DNA from: Phycisphaerales bacterium
Lineage (GTDB): Bacteria; Planctomycetota; Phycisphaerae; Phycisphaerales; SM1A02
Direction of reading: 5' to 3'
NCBI GenBank assembly: GCA_030748455.1
Contig: JASMLY010000056.1
Span: 1-58,021 of the forward strand
DNA length: 58,021 nt
Shown: in pieces, positions 8,312 through 17,155 of the stretch
Position numbering within the stretch: the first letter of the stretch is position 1
Layout of the letters: each line of letters opens with the position of its first letter
Made by a program: the position numbers and the translations under genes
The notes under the pieces: generated by a model
Databases searched by the model: none
The model's input: only the letters and a program-made list of their open reading frames with translations
Told to the model about the DNA's origin: nothing

Positions 8312-10207
8312 TTATGGGATCGGCGACCAGTAATTGTTGGAAAAATCAATGTCAGGATACGTTTCTCTTGGGTTAATCGCGACACTTGCTATCGCTGCAG
8401 GCAGATCAAAACTCTGTTTGTGTTTATTAGACCATGCCCACACAGAAACTGGCAATGTATACGTATGAGAAGACCCATCGACGCACGTGATCTGTAAATC
8501 CACTGGGCAAACCCAATCTTCCAAATTGAGCAATGTGACAATAACGCCCTTGTCAGTTTTTTCTACCTTCTCAATTGCTTGATCAAGTTGCATCGGTTCT
8601 TCAAAGAACCCCCTAAAAAACCATTGCAAATCTGTGCCAGAACCATTCTCCATTGCTCTGTAAAAATCAGATGGCCGAGGGGATTTGAACGCCCATTGAT
8701 GCACATACTTTCGAAATGCGAAATCAAAACGCTCTGGACCTAAAATTTCTTCACGTAAAAAACGAAGCCCATATCCTGGCTTTCTATAACTCAGGTGCCC
8801 TCTCGATTTCAATTGATCGGGTGGAGTGTTCACAGCTTTACGATCGTTCTTGAATTTTGCTGCGATGTACTTTGGAACATCTGGTTTATGATCTCGATCG
8901 CCGTAAAACGCTTCGAGCGAATTGTAGTTCACAAAAGTATTGAACCCTTCATCCATCCATGCATGCCTTCGCTCGTCAGTATTAACAAGCATTGGAAACC
9001 AATCGTGTCCGACCTCATGATCAGTTACGTTAAACAATCCTTCAGCCGACCCACCTCTACAAAAAACGACCATTGGATACTCCATGCCACCTGCAATCCC
9101 ACGAACTACTGACATCTGCGGCCACGGATATGGATACAAAGTCTCACTGTAATATTTGATCGAATGCTGCACATAAGACACAGCTTCATTCCAATACTCC
9201 GCCGTTTCTTCGGGGTAAGCGCTCTGGCAGAGGACTCTCTTTGTACGACCTTCAAGATCCAAGATTTCCACTGAAGCGGCATCCCAGATGAAACTCGCAC
9301 TTGTAGCCCAAGCAAACGTGCGAATTGCATTGCCCTTAAATTTCCATGTTTTCTCGCCACCAGAACGCACTGCTGTAACTTCTTCAGCGTTTCGGATAGA
9401 AACCAATTCCTCAGAGAGCAACGCTTGCTCCAAACGGGCTTGCTCTTCTTCACTTAGGACTTCCGTAGCATTGACTAACACACCAGAGCCAAAGACAAGG
9501 TGATCGCCAGGAACCGTGATCGAGACGTCATACGCTCCGAAATTGGTATAAAACTCACCTCGGCCGATGTATGGGAGGGTGTTCCACCCGTACACATCGT
9601 CGTATACACAGGGCACCGGAATCCACTGAGCAAACTCCCAAACAGCGCCTTCTGCGTACTCGTCATCAAAACCCATTCGAAGGGAGGCCTTTACTGGGAA
9701 TGGGAAACTCCAATCCATAGTTATGGTGAGAGATTCGCCAGATCGCAGGGGAGTTTTTAGGTCAATCTTTGCAATCGTACCGTACTCAATGAACTCTGCA
9801 GGAGCCCCGTCCACTCGCAGGTTCGTGATCGTCATACCATCGTACGAACGTTCACCGGTCCCTCTCCCTTCTCGGCTTCGAATGCTATCACCACGATGGA
9901 TGTTCTGTTCCAATTGGAACCAAAGATACGAAAGCGAATCTGGAGCGTTATTGTGATACTTCACAACTTGTGATGCGTGCAACGTGTTCGTCTCAACATC
10001 AAGACGGGCAGTGATCGTGTGATCTACTTGTTGCTGCCAATAGTCAGGACCAGGGTACCCGCTACCGGAACGTACGCTCGAAGGAGCCGGTAGTTGCATT
10101 TGTTTGAACACTGCACCAGAACTTGTAAAGTCAGTTGATGGAGTTTTATCTGTTGAACAGCCACATAAAAAAACTACAGATAAAAGTACACGCCATTGAT
10201 TTAGCAT
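8312..10207 (-). CDS. M1 family metallopeptidase, lipoprotein
   Basis: 631 residues. The N-terminus is a lipoprotein signal: hydrophobic core then L-C-G-C with Cys17 as the predicted lipidation site, so the enzyme is envelope-anchored. The gluzincin site is complete: HEVGHDW at 397-403 and Glu420 in MDEGFN, giving HExxH-x18-E. GGMEYP (near residue 370) replaces GAMEN and keeps the Glu, so aminopeptidase-like activity is possible. An N-terminal beta domain precedes the catalytic domain and a C-terminal region of about 120 residues follows. The start overlaps the end of the dCMP deaminase gene by seven bases, indicating translational coupling. Confidence 0.88.
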   Translation of the reverse strand: MLNQWRVLLSVVFLCGCSTDKTPSTDFTSSGAVFKQMQLPAPSSVRSGSGYPGPDYWQQQVDHTITARLDVETNTLHASQVVKYHNNAPDSLSYLWFQLEQNIHRGDSIRSREGRGTGERSYDGMTITNLRVDGAPAEFIEYGTIAKIDLKTPLRSGESLTITMDWSFPFPVKASLRMGFDDEYAEGAVWEFAQWIPVPCVYDDVYGWNTLPYIGRGEFYTNFGAYDVSITVPGDHLVFGSGVLVNATEVLSEEEQARLEQALLSEELVSIRNAEEVTAVRSGGEKTWKFKGNAIRTFAWATSASFIWDAASVEILDLEGRTKRVLCQSAYPEETAEYWNEAVSYVQHSIKYYSETLYPYPWPQMSVVRGIAGGMEYPMVVFCRGGSAEGLFNVTDHEVGHDWFPMLVNTDERRHAWMDEGFNTFVNYNSLEAFYGDRDHKPDVPKYIAAKFKNDRKAVNTPPDQLKSRGHLSYRKPGYGLRFLREEILGPERFDFAFRKYVHQWAFKSPRPSDFYRAMENGSGTDLQWFFRGFFEEPMQLDQAIEKVEKTDKGVIVTLLNLEDWVCPVDLQITCVDGSSHTYTLPVSVWAWSNKHKQSFDLPAAIASVAINPRETYPDIDFSNNYWSPIP

Positions 10208-10662
10208 GCTTGGGTACGCTCGATTGCAACGTATTCAATTCCAGTTTCTTCAAAAAGAATCAAACTTTTTTCTATTGAATCGTTCCAATGTTCATCACCC
10301 TTTGCGACAGCCCATGTGACAACTCGTGTGATCCCTGATTGAACAATTGAAAGAGAACAGTTTATGCAAGGGCTAAAAGTAGAATAGATAGTCCCATCTA
10401 TTGGCGAGACCCCATTTCTTGCACATTGAATGATTGCATTCGTTTCTGCATGTACGATGATGTCGTACTTGACGGGACGTTGCAATCGTTCTTCATGATC
10501 TGCAAAACCGCGAGGTAAGCCGTTATACCCAGTTGCGATCACTTGTCGCAGTGGTGAGACAATCACTGCCCCAACGCCGCGTGAGGGGTCTTTACTCCAA
10601 GTTGCTATCGAGTCAGCAAGTGTAAGGAAGCGAGCATCCCATTTTTCCACGAGCTCATTCAT
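10201..10662 (-). CDS. dCMP deaminase family protein
   Basis: 153 residues, the usual size of ComEB/dCMP deaminases. These zinc enzymes deaminate dCMP to dUMP for thymidylate synthesis. Zinc motif seen: HAETNAI (His and catalytic Glu, about residues 73-79) and PCINC (about 98-102). WSKDPSRGVGAVIV and GYNGLPRGF near the N-terminus are the typical substrate-side segments of the family. Start ATG overlaps the stop of the DUF1573 gene (ATGA), and its own end overlaps the next gene, so three unrelated functions are translationally coupled. A cytidine/riboflavin-type deaminase is a less likely alternative. Confidence 0.88.
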   Translation of the reverse strand: MNELVEKWDARFLTLADSIATWSKDPSRGVGAVIVSPLRQVIATGYNGLPRGFADHEERLQRPVKYDIIVHAETNAIIQCARNGVSPIDGTIYSTFSPCINCSLSIVQSGITRVVTWAVAKGDEHWNDSIEKSLILFEETGIEYVAIERTQAC

Positions 10663-11774
10663 CGCTTTGGGATCACGCCAGTAATTCTAAATCGAAGGAT
10701 TTCTTCGCCTGGTACATTCGTTTGCACGAGTAACTCTCCCCCAACTTGCCCTACATAACTTGGAGGCACTGTCCCGCTCACAACGATTTCGTATGCCATC
10801 CCTTCAGGAGAGGGTACCTGCACAGAAGTTGCATTCATTCCTTGCACAGTTGGAGCTAACACTGTGACGTTTGAAATCTCAAACATCTCGCCATCGGTGC
10901 GAAAGATACGGATCCTGTCATGGTAGGACCCGCCTGAAACGAGTGATCCCAATCGAACAATAAAATCATCGGCACGAAGTTTCCCATACGTTTTCCCATT
11001 GGCAAAAACTGTGAATGTATGTGTAAGTTTTGACCCATCAGGCATTGTCCCCTCACCAGTCACTGCAAGTTGGCTATGAAACGCACCCCAAGGCATCGTT
11101 GGTGCAATAGAAATTTTGATTTGCCTTGGCTGACCTTCCGGAACTTCAATTTCCTCACCAGTTACATAACTTCCATGTTTTCCCGTACCTTTCATTTCTG
11201 TTATAACGAAATCGTCAGCAGCGGGAACAAACGTAAACGTTCTAGAAGCGGGAATACCCATTGTCATTTCATCGAGCTGAACAAACTTTGGGGAAACTTC
11301 TACAACCGGTTGCACAAATGATCGAATCCAAAAGGTCTTTTCTGGTTCGAGTGAATCATTGGAGAAAATCGTCACTTTTTTATCTTGCTTTTTCGATTTC
11401 CCTGTTGGATTGAATTCGATTCGTATCACACTCTCTTCGCCTGGTTGCAATACAGTTTTGTCCGCTTTCGGAGTTGTGCAACCACAACCTGCCTTCATAC
11501 GAGATATGACGAGCGTTTCTGTGCCGTTGTTTGAAAATGGAATGATACAACTGACCGATTTGTCATCCCATATCTTCCCAAAGTCATGTTCGTCTCGTTC
11601 GAACGTTAAGTTTGGACCTTGGTATGGTCGCTGATCAGTGCTATCTTCTGTAGAGGATACAGAAGCTGGGGGTACAGAAGGCACCTCTACTGTTTGGCTC
11701 TCGGTCTCACTGGTACAACCTGTACATAGTGCGGCAATGAGTAATTGGACGATACTGTATCTGTTTCTTTGCAT
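10659..11774 (-). CDS. DUF1573 domain lipoprotein
   Basis: 371 residues. A lipoprotein signal is visible: hydrophobic stretch, then L-C-T-G-C with the lipid-bearing Cys about residue 20. Residues 55-150 carry a DUF1573 Ig-like domain: HDFGKIWD, then SRMKAGCGCTTPK and LQPGEES. DUF1573 proteins are common in Planctomycetes and Bacteroidetes; their function is not established. The remaining 220 residues look like further beta-sandwich domains. First gene of a minus-strand cluster continuing into the dCMP deaminase (4-base overlap). It diverges from the DUF1579 gene, with 39 bases between the starts, so the two promoters must overlap. Confidence 0.85.
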   Translation of the reverse strand: MQRNRYSIVQLLIAALCTGCTSETESQTVEVPSVPPASVSSTEDSTDQRPYQGPNLTFERDEHDFGKIWDDKSVSCIIPFSNNGTETLVISRMKAGCGCTTPKADKTVLQPGEESVIRIEFNPTGKSKKQDKKVTIFSNDSLEPEKTFWIRSFVQPVVEVSPKFVQLDEMTMGIPASRTFTFVPAADDFVITEMKGTGKHGSYVTGEEIEVPEGQPRQIKISIAPTMPWGAFHSQLAVTGEGTMPDGSKLTHTFTVFANGKTYGKLRADDFIVRLGSLVSGGSYHDRIRIFRTDGEMFEISNVTVLAPTVQGMNATSVQVPSPEGMAYEIVVSGTVPPSYVGQVGGELLVQTNVPGEEILRFRITGVIPKR

Positions 11775-11813
11775 CCGAAGATTTTACCACAACATGAATT
11801 AGGAGACAGATCT

Positions 11814-12419
11814 GTGCATTCCCTTACTCGATTACCGTTGTTGTTCCTCATGATCCCTTCACTTTTCGCTACGCATTTCCTCTTGGCTTCCTCTGAACAG
11901 CCAAAGCAGGGGCCTGGTGAAATCATGGCTGAAATGATGCGCAAAGGAGAGGAACTCGCTACCCCAAATGAACAACATGCACTATTGAGTCGCATGTGCG
12001 GCAGTTGGAAAACGACATCAGTTGTTCTCGGTACAGAGCCACAATATGGCCAAGCAGAGGGGAAGATGATTTTAGGAAACCGTTTTTTGGAAATCGAATA
12101 CACAGGTACATTTTTAAGCCTTCCTCTCGAAGGAACGATGCTACTTGGCTACGACAATTACAAGCATAAGTTTTCTGCAGTGTTCTTGGATAATCTAGGT
12201 ACTTCAATTCGTACAGCAGAAGGGACGCTTGATCAAAGTGGTACAATGATTTCTTTCTATGGAACAATGGACGAATGGATGACTGATGAGCACGACAAAG
12301 CTGTGTTGTACACGTTTAGGCTAGTAGATGAGAACTCTTTCGAGTTAGAGGTACACGATCTTTCGATCGTACCTGGAGATACAAAAGCGATAGCAGTGCA
12401 ATTTCAAAGAACAGACTGA
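11814..12419 (+). CDS. Secreted DUF1579 family protein
   Basis: 201 residues. An N-terminal signal peptide (about residues 1-27, leucine-rich, ending near LLASS) precedes a single DUF1579 domain: SRMCGSWKTTS, GNRFLEIEYTG, LGYDNYKHKF and GTMDEW are typical of this lipocalin-like family, whose biochemical role is unknown. Start GTG at 11814 is chosen because AGGAG sits eight bases upstream and the reading from it gives a clean signal peptide; the frame is open further upstream to 11745 but that would overlap the divergent DUF1573 gene. The ThrE gene begins six bases after its stop, so the two may be co-transcribed. Confidence 0.8.
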   Translation: MHSLTRLPLLFLMIPSLFATHFLLASSEQPKQGPGEIMAEMMRKGEELATPNEQHALLSRMCGSWKTTSVVLGTEPQYGQAEGKMILGNRFLEIEYTGTFLSLPLEGTMLLGYDNYKHKFSAVFLDNLGTSIRTAEGTLDQSGTMISFYGTMDEWMTDEHDKAVLYTFRLVDENSFELEVHDLSIVPGDTKAIAVQFQRTD

Positions 12420-12425
12420 TTCCAA

Positions 12426-13637
12426 ATGACTACCGTAGAAAAAGAAACTCTATTGCCGCTCATCATCGAATTGGCAAAGACATTACACATGCTTGGTACC
12501 CCTGCGCATCGTCTTGAGTGCGCCGTCAAACAAGCTGCTGATTCTTTAGGAATCCAAGTTGAAGTCTTCTCTGTCCCCACGTCACTCATGTTGTCATTCG
12601 GTAGCCCTCAACAGATGGAAACTTCTATCATTCGCGTAGAGCCTGGTTTTTTTGATCTATCGAGACTCAGTAAAGTAGATAAAGTGCTTGATCAAATCAT
12701 CAAGAAATCTATTGCCCACGAAACTGCACTCCAACGCCTTCACGAGATACAAGCAGGTAGATCTGAATGGAGCGTGATGAGTATGGTGCTTGGATTTGCA
12801 CTTGCAGGCTGCGCAGCAGCCCGTTTTTTTGGAGGTGGGGTGCCTGAAATCCTCATTGCTGGTGTAGCAGGGCTCCTTGTTGGTTTCATTATGCTCATGC
12901 CAAAACGAAGGCCAGAACGGGAACCACTTGCTGATTTACTTGCGGCTGCATCAGCTTCATTTCTCGCATGGATCACTACATTGTTTGTCCCTGCACTCTC
13001 TCCAGGTGTTGTGATTTTAGCTGCAATCGTCGTCCTTTTGCCAGGGTTGACGACAACACTTGCAATCAATGAGTTGGCCACTCGTCATCTCGCGTCAGGT
13101 TCTGCAAGATTAATGCAAGCCTTGATGGGTTTTCTCGCACTGACTATCGGGTCACTCATCGGTGAAAAACTTGCAACACTCATTCCAGCTGTCGAAGCAA
13201 CACCAGCTACGCCACTCCCTCAATGGACATTTATCCCCGCGCTCATTCTCTCCGGCATCGCACTATCCATTTTGTTTGACGCGAAGGCGAGAGACATGCC
13301 ATGGATCATTCTCTCTGGTGGACTCGGTTTTGTTTGTGCACGCTTTGGTGGGGACACCTTTGGACCAGAGTTAGGTGTGACAATCGGCGCATTCATGGTT
13401 GGTTTAGCTGGGAATTTGTATCGAAGAGTTGCAGATTCCCCATCTGCAACTCTAACAGTACCTGGAATGATGTTGCTAGTACCTGGAGGCTTAGGGCTAC
13501 AAAGTGTCGAGCACCTGATGGAAACAAAATCCACGGCAAGTGCGAGCGTAGTGATGACTGTATTTATTATCGCAGTCGGGCTCGTTACAGGTTTGCTATT
13601 TGCAAACCTTGTACTCCCAGCTCGGAAACCGATTTAG
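12426..13637 (+). CDS. Threonine/serine exporter family membrane protein (ThrE type)
   Basis: 403 residues. The N-terminal cytoplasmic domain matches the ThrE/DUF1212 pattern: LAKTLHMLGTPAHRLE near the start, VFSVPTSLMLSFG, then a helical hinge. From about residue 115 to the end there are roughly ten hydrophobic helices in two blocks, corresponding to the DUF1212 and DUF3815 halves fused in one chain, as in Corynebacterium ThrE. Expected role: proton-driven export of threonine and serine; the substrate here is inferred from the family only. A strong hairpin follows at 13673-13700, between it and the convergent secreted-protein gene. Confidence 0.83.
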   Translation: MTTVEKETLLPLIIELAKTLHMLGTPAHRLECAVKQAADSLGIQVEVFSVPTSLMLSFGSPQQMETSIIRVEPGFFDLSRLSKVDKVLDQIIKKSIAHETALQRLHEIQAGRSEWSVMSMVLGFALAGCAAARFFGGGVPEILIAGVAGLLVGFIMLMPKRRPEREPLADLLAAASASFLAWITTLFVPALSPGVVILAAIVVLLPGLTTTLAINELATRHLASGSARLMQALMGFLALTIGSLIGEKLATLIPAVEATPATPLPQWTFIPALILSGIALSILFDAKARDMPWIILSGGLGFVCARFGGDTFGPELGVTIGAFMVGLAGNLYRRVADSPSATLTVPGMMLLVPGGLGLQSVEHLMETKSTASASVVMTVFIIAVGLVTGLLFANLVLPARKPI

Positions 13638-13672
13638 ACCTAAGGGCCTGATCCTAGAACCCGAACATAAAA

Positions 13673-13700
13673 CAAGGGACGGTCAAATGACCGTCCCTTG
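13673..13700 (-). terminator. Intrinsic terminator between convergent genes
   Basis: Perfect 12-base-pair stem (CAAGGGACGGTC / GACCGTCCCTTG) with a four-base loop AAAT. On the minus strand the stem is followed by TTTTATGTT, a U-rich tail, so it best terminates the secreted-protein gene reading leftward; on the plus strand the tail is weaker (CAAAATGTG), but the stem could still serve the exporter gene. Confidence 0.75.
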
Positions 13701-13720
13701 CAAAATGTGTGGAAGAACTT

Positions 13721-15967
13721 TTAATCCACCATCAAGCGATAGGCAGCATCACCCCCACCAAGTTGCCAAGGACCGAAGCCGAAGCCTCCATTTGGATTCG
13801 CTTGCCAGTACTGACCATCTCCGCCGGTGCCGACAAAGTCAGTGATGCCTGTTTGGCCATTAACGCCAAAGTCATTCCAAGGAATAACTGCGAAGTAGTA
13901 CTCGCCAGCAGCCAATGTGACATCGATGTCGAACTGAACGAGTTCACCAGCACCACCCCAACTTGGGATGTTTGGTGTAACAACATCGATTGAGTACACA
14001 TCACCAACGAGACTTGCGCCAGCTGCATCAGGGCTGCTGTACACACTAATGGTGTAACTGGTCACAGGGCTAATGTCAACAAAACCATTCCAGCCACTGA
14101 TCACGGCTTCAATAGAAGTCACGTGCGAAGAAGCATCGAAGGAGAAATTATCAAGCGTCGCAATGTTGTACGCTTCATATGCTGCTTCAAAGATTTGGCT
14201 TGCAGTAATGTTTGTGCCAATGTCAGATCCATCTTCTCCACCGATCTGATCATAAGGATTTGGTGCACAACTGACATCTGCACAGAGGACATCTAGGCCT
14301 TCGAAGTTACCACCAAACGCAGCGCAGTCATCGTCAGTTAATCCATCGAGGCACGATTCATCTGCCATACAGCAAGCACCGTACATGGGCTGACATTCGT
14401 TGACTTCTGCACATGTTTCACCGTAATTCCAAGAACCGCCAAGTGCATCGCAGTCGTCAAGGCTGTTTTCTCCAGCACAGGACGTACCTACGCAGCATGC
14501 ACCCATCGCAGGAGCTCCTGCGTTTAACTGCAGCCAATAGTTACCACCGTTTGCACAAGTCCAATCAGTATTCCAATCAGCTGCACCAACCCAGAAACCG
14601 TAATTCCCAGGACCTATTTCTGCAAAGTCATACGTCACGATTGATCCTGGCTCAACAGCTACATATTCAACGAATGCAACAGCGTCAAGATCAATGATGC
14701 CAAAGATTGCTGTAGCGTTTTCCGTTTCACATGTAACACTGAAACTACCACCTCCTCCGAGTGCAGCACATGAGAACCAATCTGTGTCGCGTAACGTGGC
14801 ACCGAACGTACCATCACCATTATCATAGTTCGGATCAAAGTAGACTGAAGTTTCGCCACATAGTGGAACACCTGCAGTCAGAACATCCATCGAACCATCT
14901 CCATTTAAGCCTGCATTGCAATCGGTTGATGAATCATCTCCGTCAACCCAGCAATCATCGCAGTCAGAGTCAGCGCCATCTGGGCATCCGGAATACTCTG
15001 AGGGGCATGTGAGATCAGCACAAGAAGTGTCATCGCCCATGTAAAGGCCGCCAGCATCGGCGCATTCTGCTGCACTCATTGAGTCAGAACAGACTGTGTC
15101 AGCAGCGCAGCACGCACCACGAGGCGAACAGTCATTGCCAAACACACCGACAATGGCAAGAAGATCGTCGACAGTTACAGCACAGTCGCCATTTGGTAGT
15201 GGAAACACATCACCTTCTGGTCTGTACGTTCCATCACCGACGTCACCAAAGGATCCCACTGCTGCAAGGATGTCATTTACATCTACGAGCATATTGCCAT
15301 CAATATCCTCAGGGCACGATCCAAGTTCATAATTGCAAGGATCAACTGCGGAATCACTCGTTAAACGATATGCAGCATCAGCCGCAGTCGCTTGGTAATT
15401 GTCAGGCATAGCGAAACCGCCACCAGGGTTTCCTTGCCACGCTGAACCGTCACCAGTGAGGGAATCAGCAGTACCTGTTTGACCGCCCGTTGCAAAATCG
15501 TTACTCGGGATCAATCCAACGAGCTGCGTAGCAACAGTCGTCATCATTCCAGTGTTCACGCTCATCAAGAAGCCTTCACCAGCCCAGTCGCCACTCATCG
15601 TTGCATCAGCAGCGTCGATGTACTCAGAAGCGATGTCCCCAGTAAGATTTCCTGCGATTGACAATTCGTCAATATACAAATTCGCCGAGTAGCCTGCAAC
15701 AGTTGACGGATCAGTAAACCCATTCCAACCATTGAGAACCATTTCAACGACGGTGATCGTTTCACCAGTTCCAACGAAGTTATCCGCAGTCACAATGTCA
15801 TAGACATCGTAGGCTGGCTCAAAATCTTGGCACCCAGTAATGTTCGTCCCGATACCGGAACCATCCATTGAACCGATTTGATCCATGATTACTGTTTGTC
15901 CTGCTGCAAAACCTACTGTTCCAAGCAGTGAACAAACTCCAAAAACGTACTGTTTCATATGATTCAT
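13721..15967 (-). CDS. Secreted multi-domain protein with duplicated outer domain, dockerin-like pair and GACC modules
   Basis: 748 residues; signal peptide 1-24 ending in FAAGQ. Two related domains of about 180 residues flank the protein (about 25-215 and 575-748): both begin DQIG...GTNIT and end in WQ-x-NP-x-GGF ... DAAYRL. Between them lie a dockerin-like EF-hand pair (about 225-285; DIDGNMLVDVNDILAAVGSF and a second GDCAVTVDDLL loop), then a first GACC module, a Cys/Asp-rich beta region (about 340-480), and two more GACC modules. No catalytic motif is seen; likely a surface or extracellular binding protein. Start at ATG 15967, seven bases after GAGGAG. First of a run of nine dockerin-like genes. 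Confidence 0.78.
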   Translation of the reverse strand: MNHMKQYVFGVCSLLGTVGFAAGQTVIMDQIGSMDGSGIGTNITGCQDFEPAYDVYDIVTADNFVGTGETITVVEMVLNGWNGFTDPSTVAGYSANLYIDELSIAGNLTGDIASEYIDAADATMSGDWAGEGFLMSVNTGMMTTVATQLVGLIPSNDFATGGQTGTADSLTGDGSAWQGNPGGGFAMPDNYQATAADAAYRLTSDSAVDPCNYELGSCPEDIDGNMLVDVNDILAAVGSFGDVGDGTYRPEGDVFPLPNGDCAVTVDDLLAIVGVFGNDCSPRGACCAADTVCSDSMSAAECADAGGLYMGDDTSCADLTCPSEYSGCPDGADSDCDDCWVDGDDSSTDCNAGLNGDGSMDVLTAGVPLCGETSVYFDPNYDNGDGTFGATLRDTDWFSCAALGGGGSFSVTCETENATAIFGIIDLDAVAFVEYVAVEPGSIVTYDFAEIGPGNYGFWVGAADWNTDWTCANGGNYWLQLNAGAPAMGACCVGTSCAGENSLDDCDALGGSWNYGETCAEVNECQPMYGACCMADESCLDGLTDDDCAAFGGNFEGLDVLCADVSCAPNPYDQIGGEDGSDIGTNITASQIFEAAYEAYNIATLDNFSFDASSHVTSIEAVISGWNGFVDISPVTSYTISVYSSPDAAGASLVGDVYSIDVVTPNIPSWGGAGELVQFDIDVTLAAGEYYFAVIPWNDFGVNGQTGITDFVGTGGDGQYWQANPNGGFGFGPWQLGGGDAAYRLMVD

Positions 15968-16015
15968 ATATCTACTCCTCTTCTGTTTAAAAATAGGTGA
16001 AATCCTACTCAATTA

Positions 16016-16044
16016 ATTGTGGCAGTTGCTAGCAAGTAAGTCAA
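16016..16044 (-). promoter_or_regulatory. Promoter for the secreted protein gene ending at 13721
   Basis: Minus-strand reading gives TTGACT (16044-16039), a 17-base spacer and CACAAT (16021-16016), about 50 bases ahead of the start codon. Five of six and four of six consensus sigma-70 positions match. Confidence 0.48.
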
Positions 16045-16089
16045 GGAATATCAGAGAATTTCTGCACCAAATGACTAAAAAAATGCGTT

Positions 16090-17031
16090 TTATTCGATCG
16101 TAAGCGTCCCTTGACCCGTTTGTCCCCCTAAGCCACCAATCCGAATAAAGTACGTTTCACCTGCTTGAACCTCATAATCAAGGTTCGAATAGTAGGGTTG
16201 ACAGCCAGCATCTCCAAGCCCATCCCCATTGCAAGAAACTTGGTTGTCACATGAATGTTCATACAAAACAATTGAAGTATCGTAACTATCCGAATCGCAC
16301 GTTGTGAAGTGCAACCACTCCGTTTGGTGTGCGACAAATAGAAACCAAACATCGGGGCTTTCATCCCAGTTGAGATACGTTCCCCAACATTGTGTCTCGT
16401 CAGGTTGGGGAACACTTGGTGTTGAGAGTGTCGTGTCAAACGAGTTTTCACCGAGGAAGGCAAAAAAAGCATCATCACACTCATCACCTGTTACTCCAGG
16501 TAGGGGGCAAACGAACGTGCTGCACGCAGTGCCTTGTCCCTCGAACGCGCCAAGTGCATCAATACATACATCGTTGTACACATCCTGACAGGTTCCGTCT
16601 TCAAAACAGCATGCACCGATGATCAAACAATCAAGTCCGTAACATACGGAATCCTCGCCATGCCACGTACCACCCGCAGTAATACAATCTTCCACTGCCA
16701 TGTCTTCGACACAACCAGAGCCATCGTCCATACAACACGCACCTTCAGGAATACAAGAAGATTCCCATCTGTCAATAATTTGAAGGATATCTAAAATATT
16801 GACGCAACAATCACCAGTAATGTCACCAATTGGTCTGAAGGTGCCATCGCCACATTCGGTGTAATTCATGAGAATGAGCATGACGTCATCGATTTCTATT
16901 TGCCCATCTTCATTCACATCCTCAGGACAAAATGGAAGTTCTTCATCACATGGATCATCAGAGAACACCAATGCGTTTATACAAGTCAAACTCAACAATG
17001 GGATGCAACAAATCAGCAAGTTCTTCAACAT
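16090..17031 (-). CDS. Secreted protein: dockerin-like pair, two GACC modules, PPC-like domain
   Basis: 313 residues. Signal peptide 1-20 (LICCIPLLSLTCINA). Residues 30-95 hold a dockerin-like pair (DVNEDGQIEIDDVMLILMNY and GDITGDCCVNILDILQIID), followed by two GACC six-cysteine modules (about 98-180) and a C-terminal 130-residue domain from GDECDDAF to GQGTLTIE. That last domain is also present at the C-terminus of the neighbouring 695-residue protein and, more distantly, in the trypsin-like protein; its VWFLFV and ETYFIRIGG strands look like a bacterial pre-peptidase C-terminal (PPC) fold. There is no enzyme domain, so it is built only of accessory modules. Start at ATG 17031, nine bases after AAGGAG. 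Confidence 0.77.
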   Translation of the reverse strand: MLKNLLICCIPLLSLTCINALVFSDDPCDEELPFCPEDVNEDGQIEIDDVMLILMNYTECGDGTFRPIGDITGDCCVNILDILQIIDRWESSCIPEGACCMDDGSGCVEDMAVEDCITAGGTWHGEDSVCYGLDCLIIGACCFEDGTCQDVYNDVCIDALGAFEGQGTACSTFVCPLPGVTGDECDDAFFAFLGENSFDTTLSTPSVPQPDETQCWGTYLNWDESPDVWFLFVAHQTEWLHFTTCDSDSYDTSIVLYEHSCDNQVSCNGDGLGDAGCQPYYSNLDYEVQAGETYFIRIGGLGGQTGQGTLTIE

Positions 17032-17055
17032 CTCTAGGTACTCCTTAGATACACA

Positions 17056-17084
17056 AGCATGGCACGACTTTTTGATTGAGTCAA
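17056..17084 (-). promoter_or_regulatory. Possible promoter for the gene ending at 16090
   Basis: Minus strand: TTGACT, 17-base spacer, CATGCT. The -35 matches that of the next dockerin-like gene (TTGACT) while the -10 is poor (three of six). It lies directly after the terminator of the upstream gene, which supports a fresh start here. Confidence 0.33.
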
Positions 17085-17092
17085 GAATAAAA

Positions 17093-17125
17093 CACCCCAC
17101 TGGTCAAAATTCGAACAGTGGGGTG
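17093..17125 (-). terminator. Intrinsic terminator of the gene ending at 17156
   Basis: Ten-base-pair perfect stem (CACCCCACTG / CAGTGGGGTG) with a 13-base loop. Read on the minus strand it is followed by TTTTATTCTT, a U-rich tail, 31 bases after the stop codon. Confidence 0.7.
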
Positions 17126-17155
17126 GCTCTAAAGTCTTCATCAAACAAGTATCGA

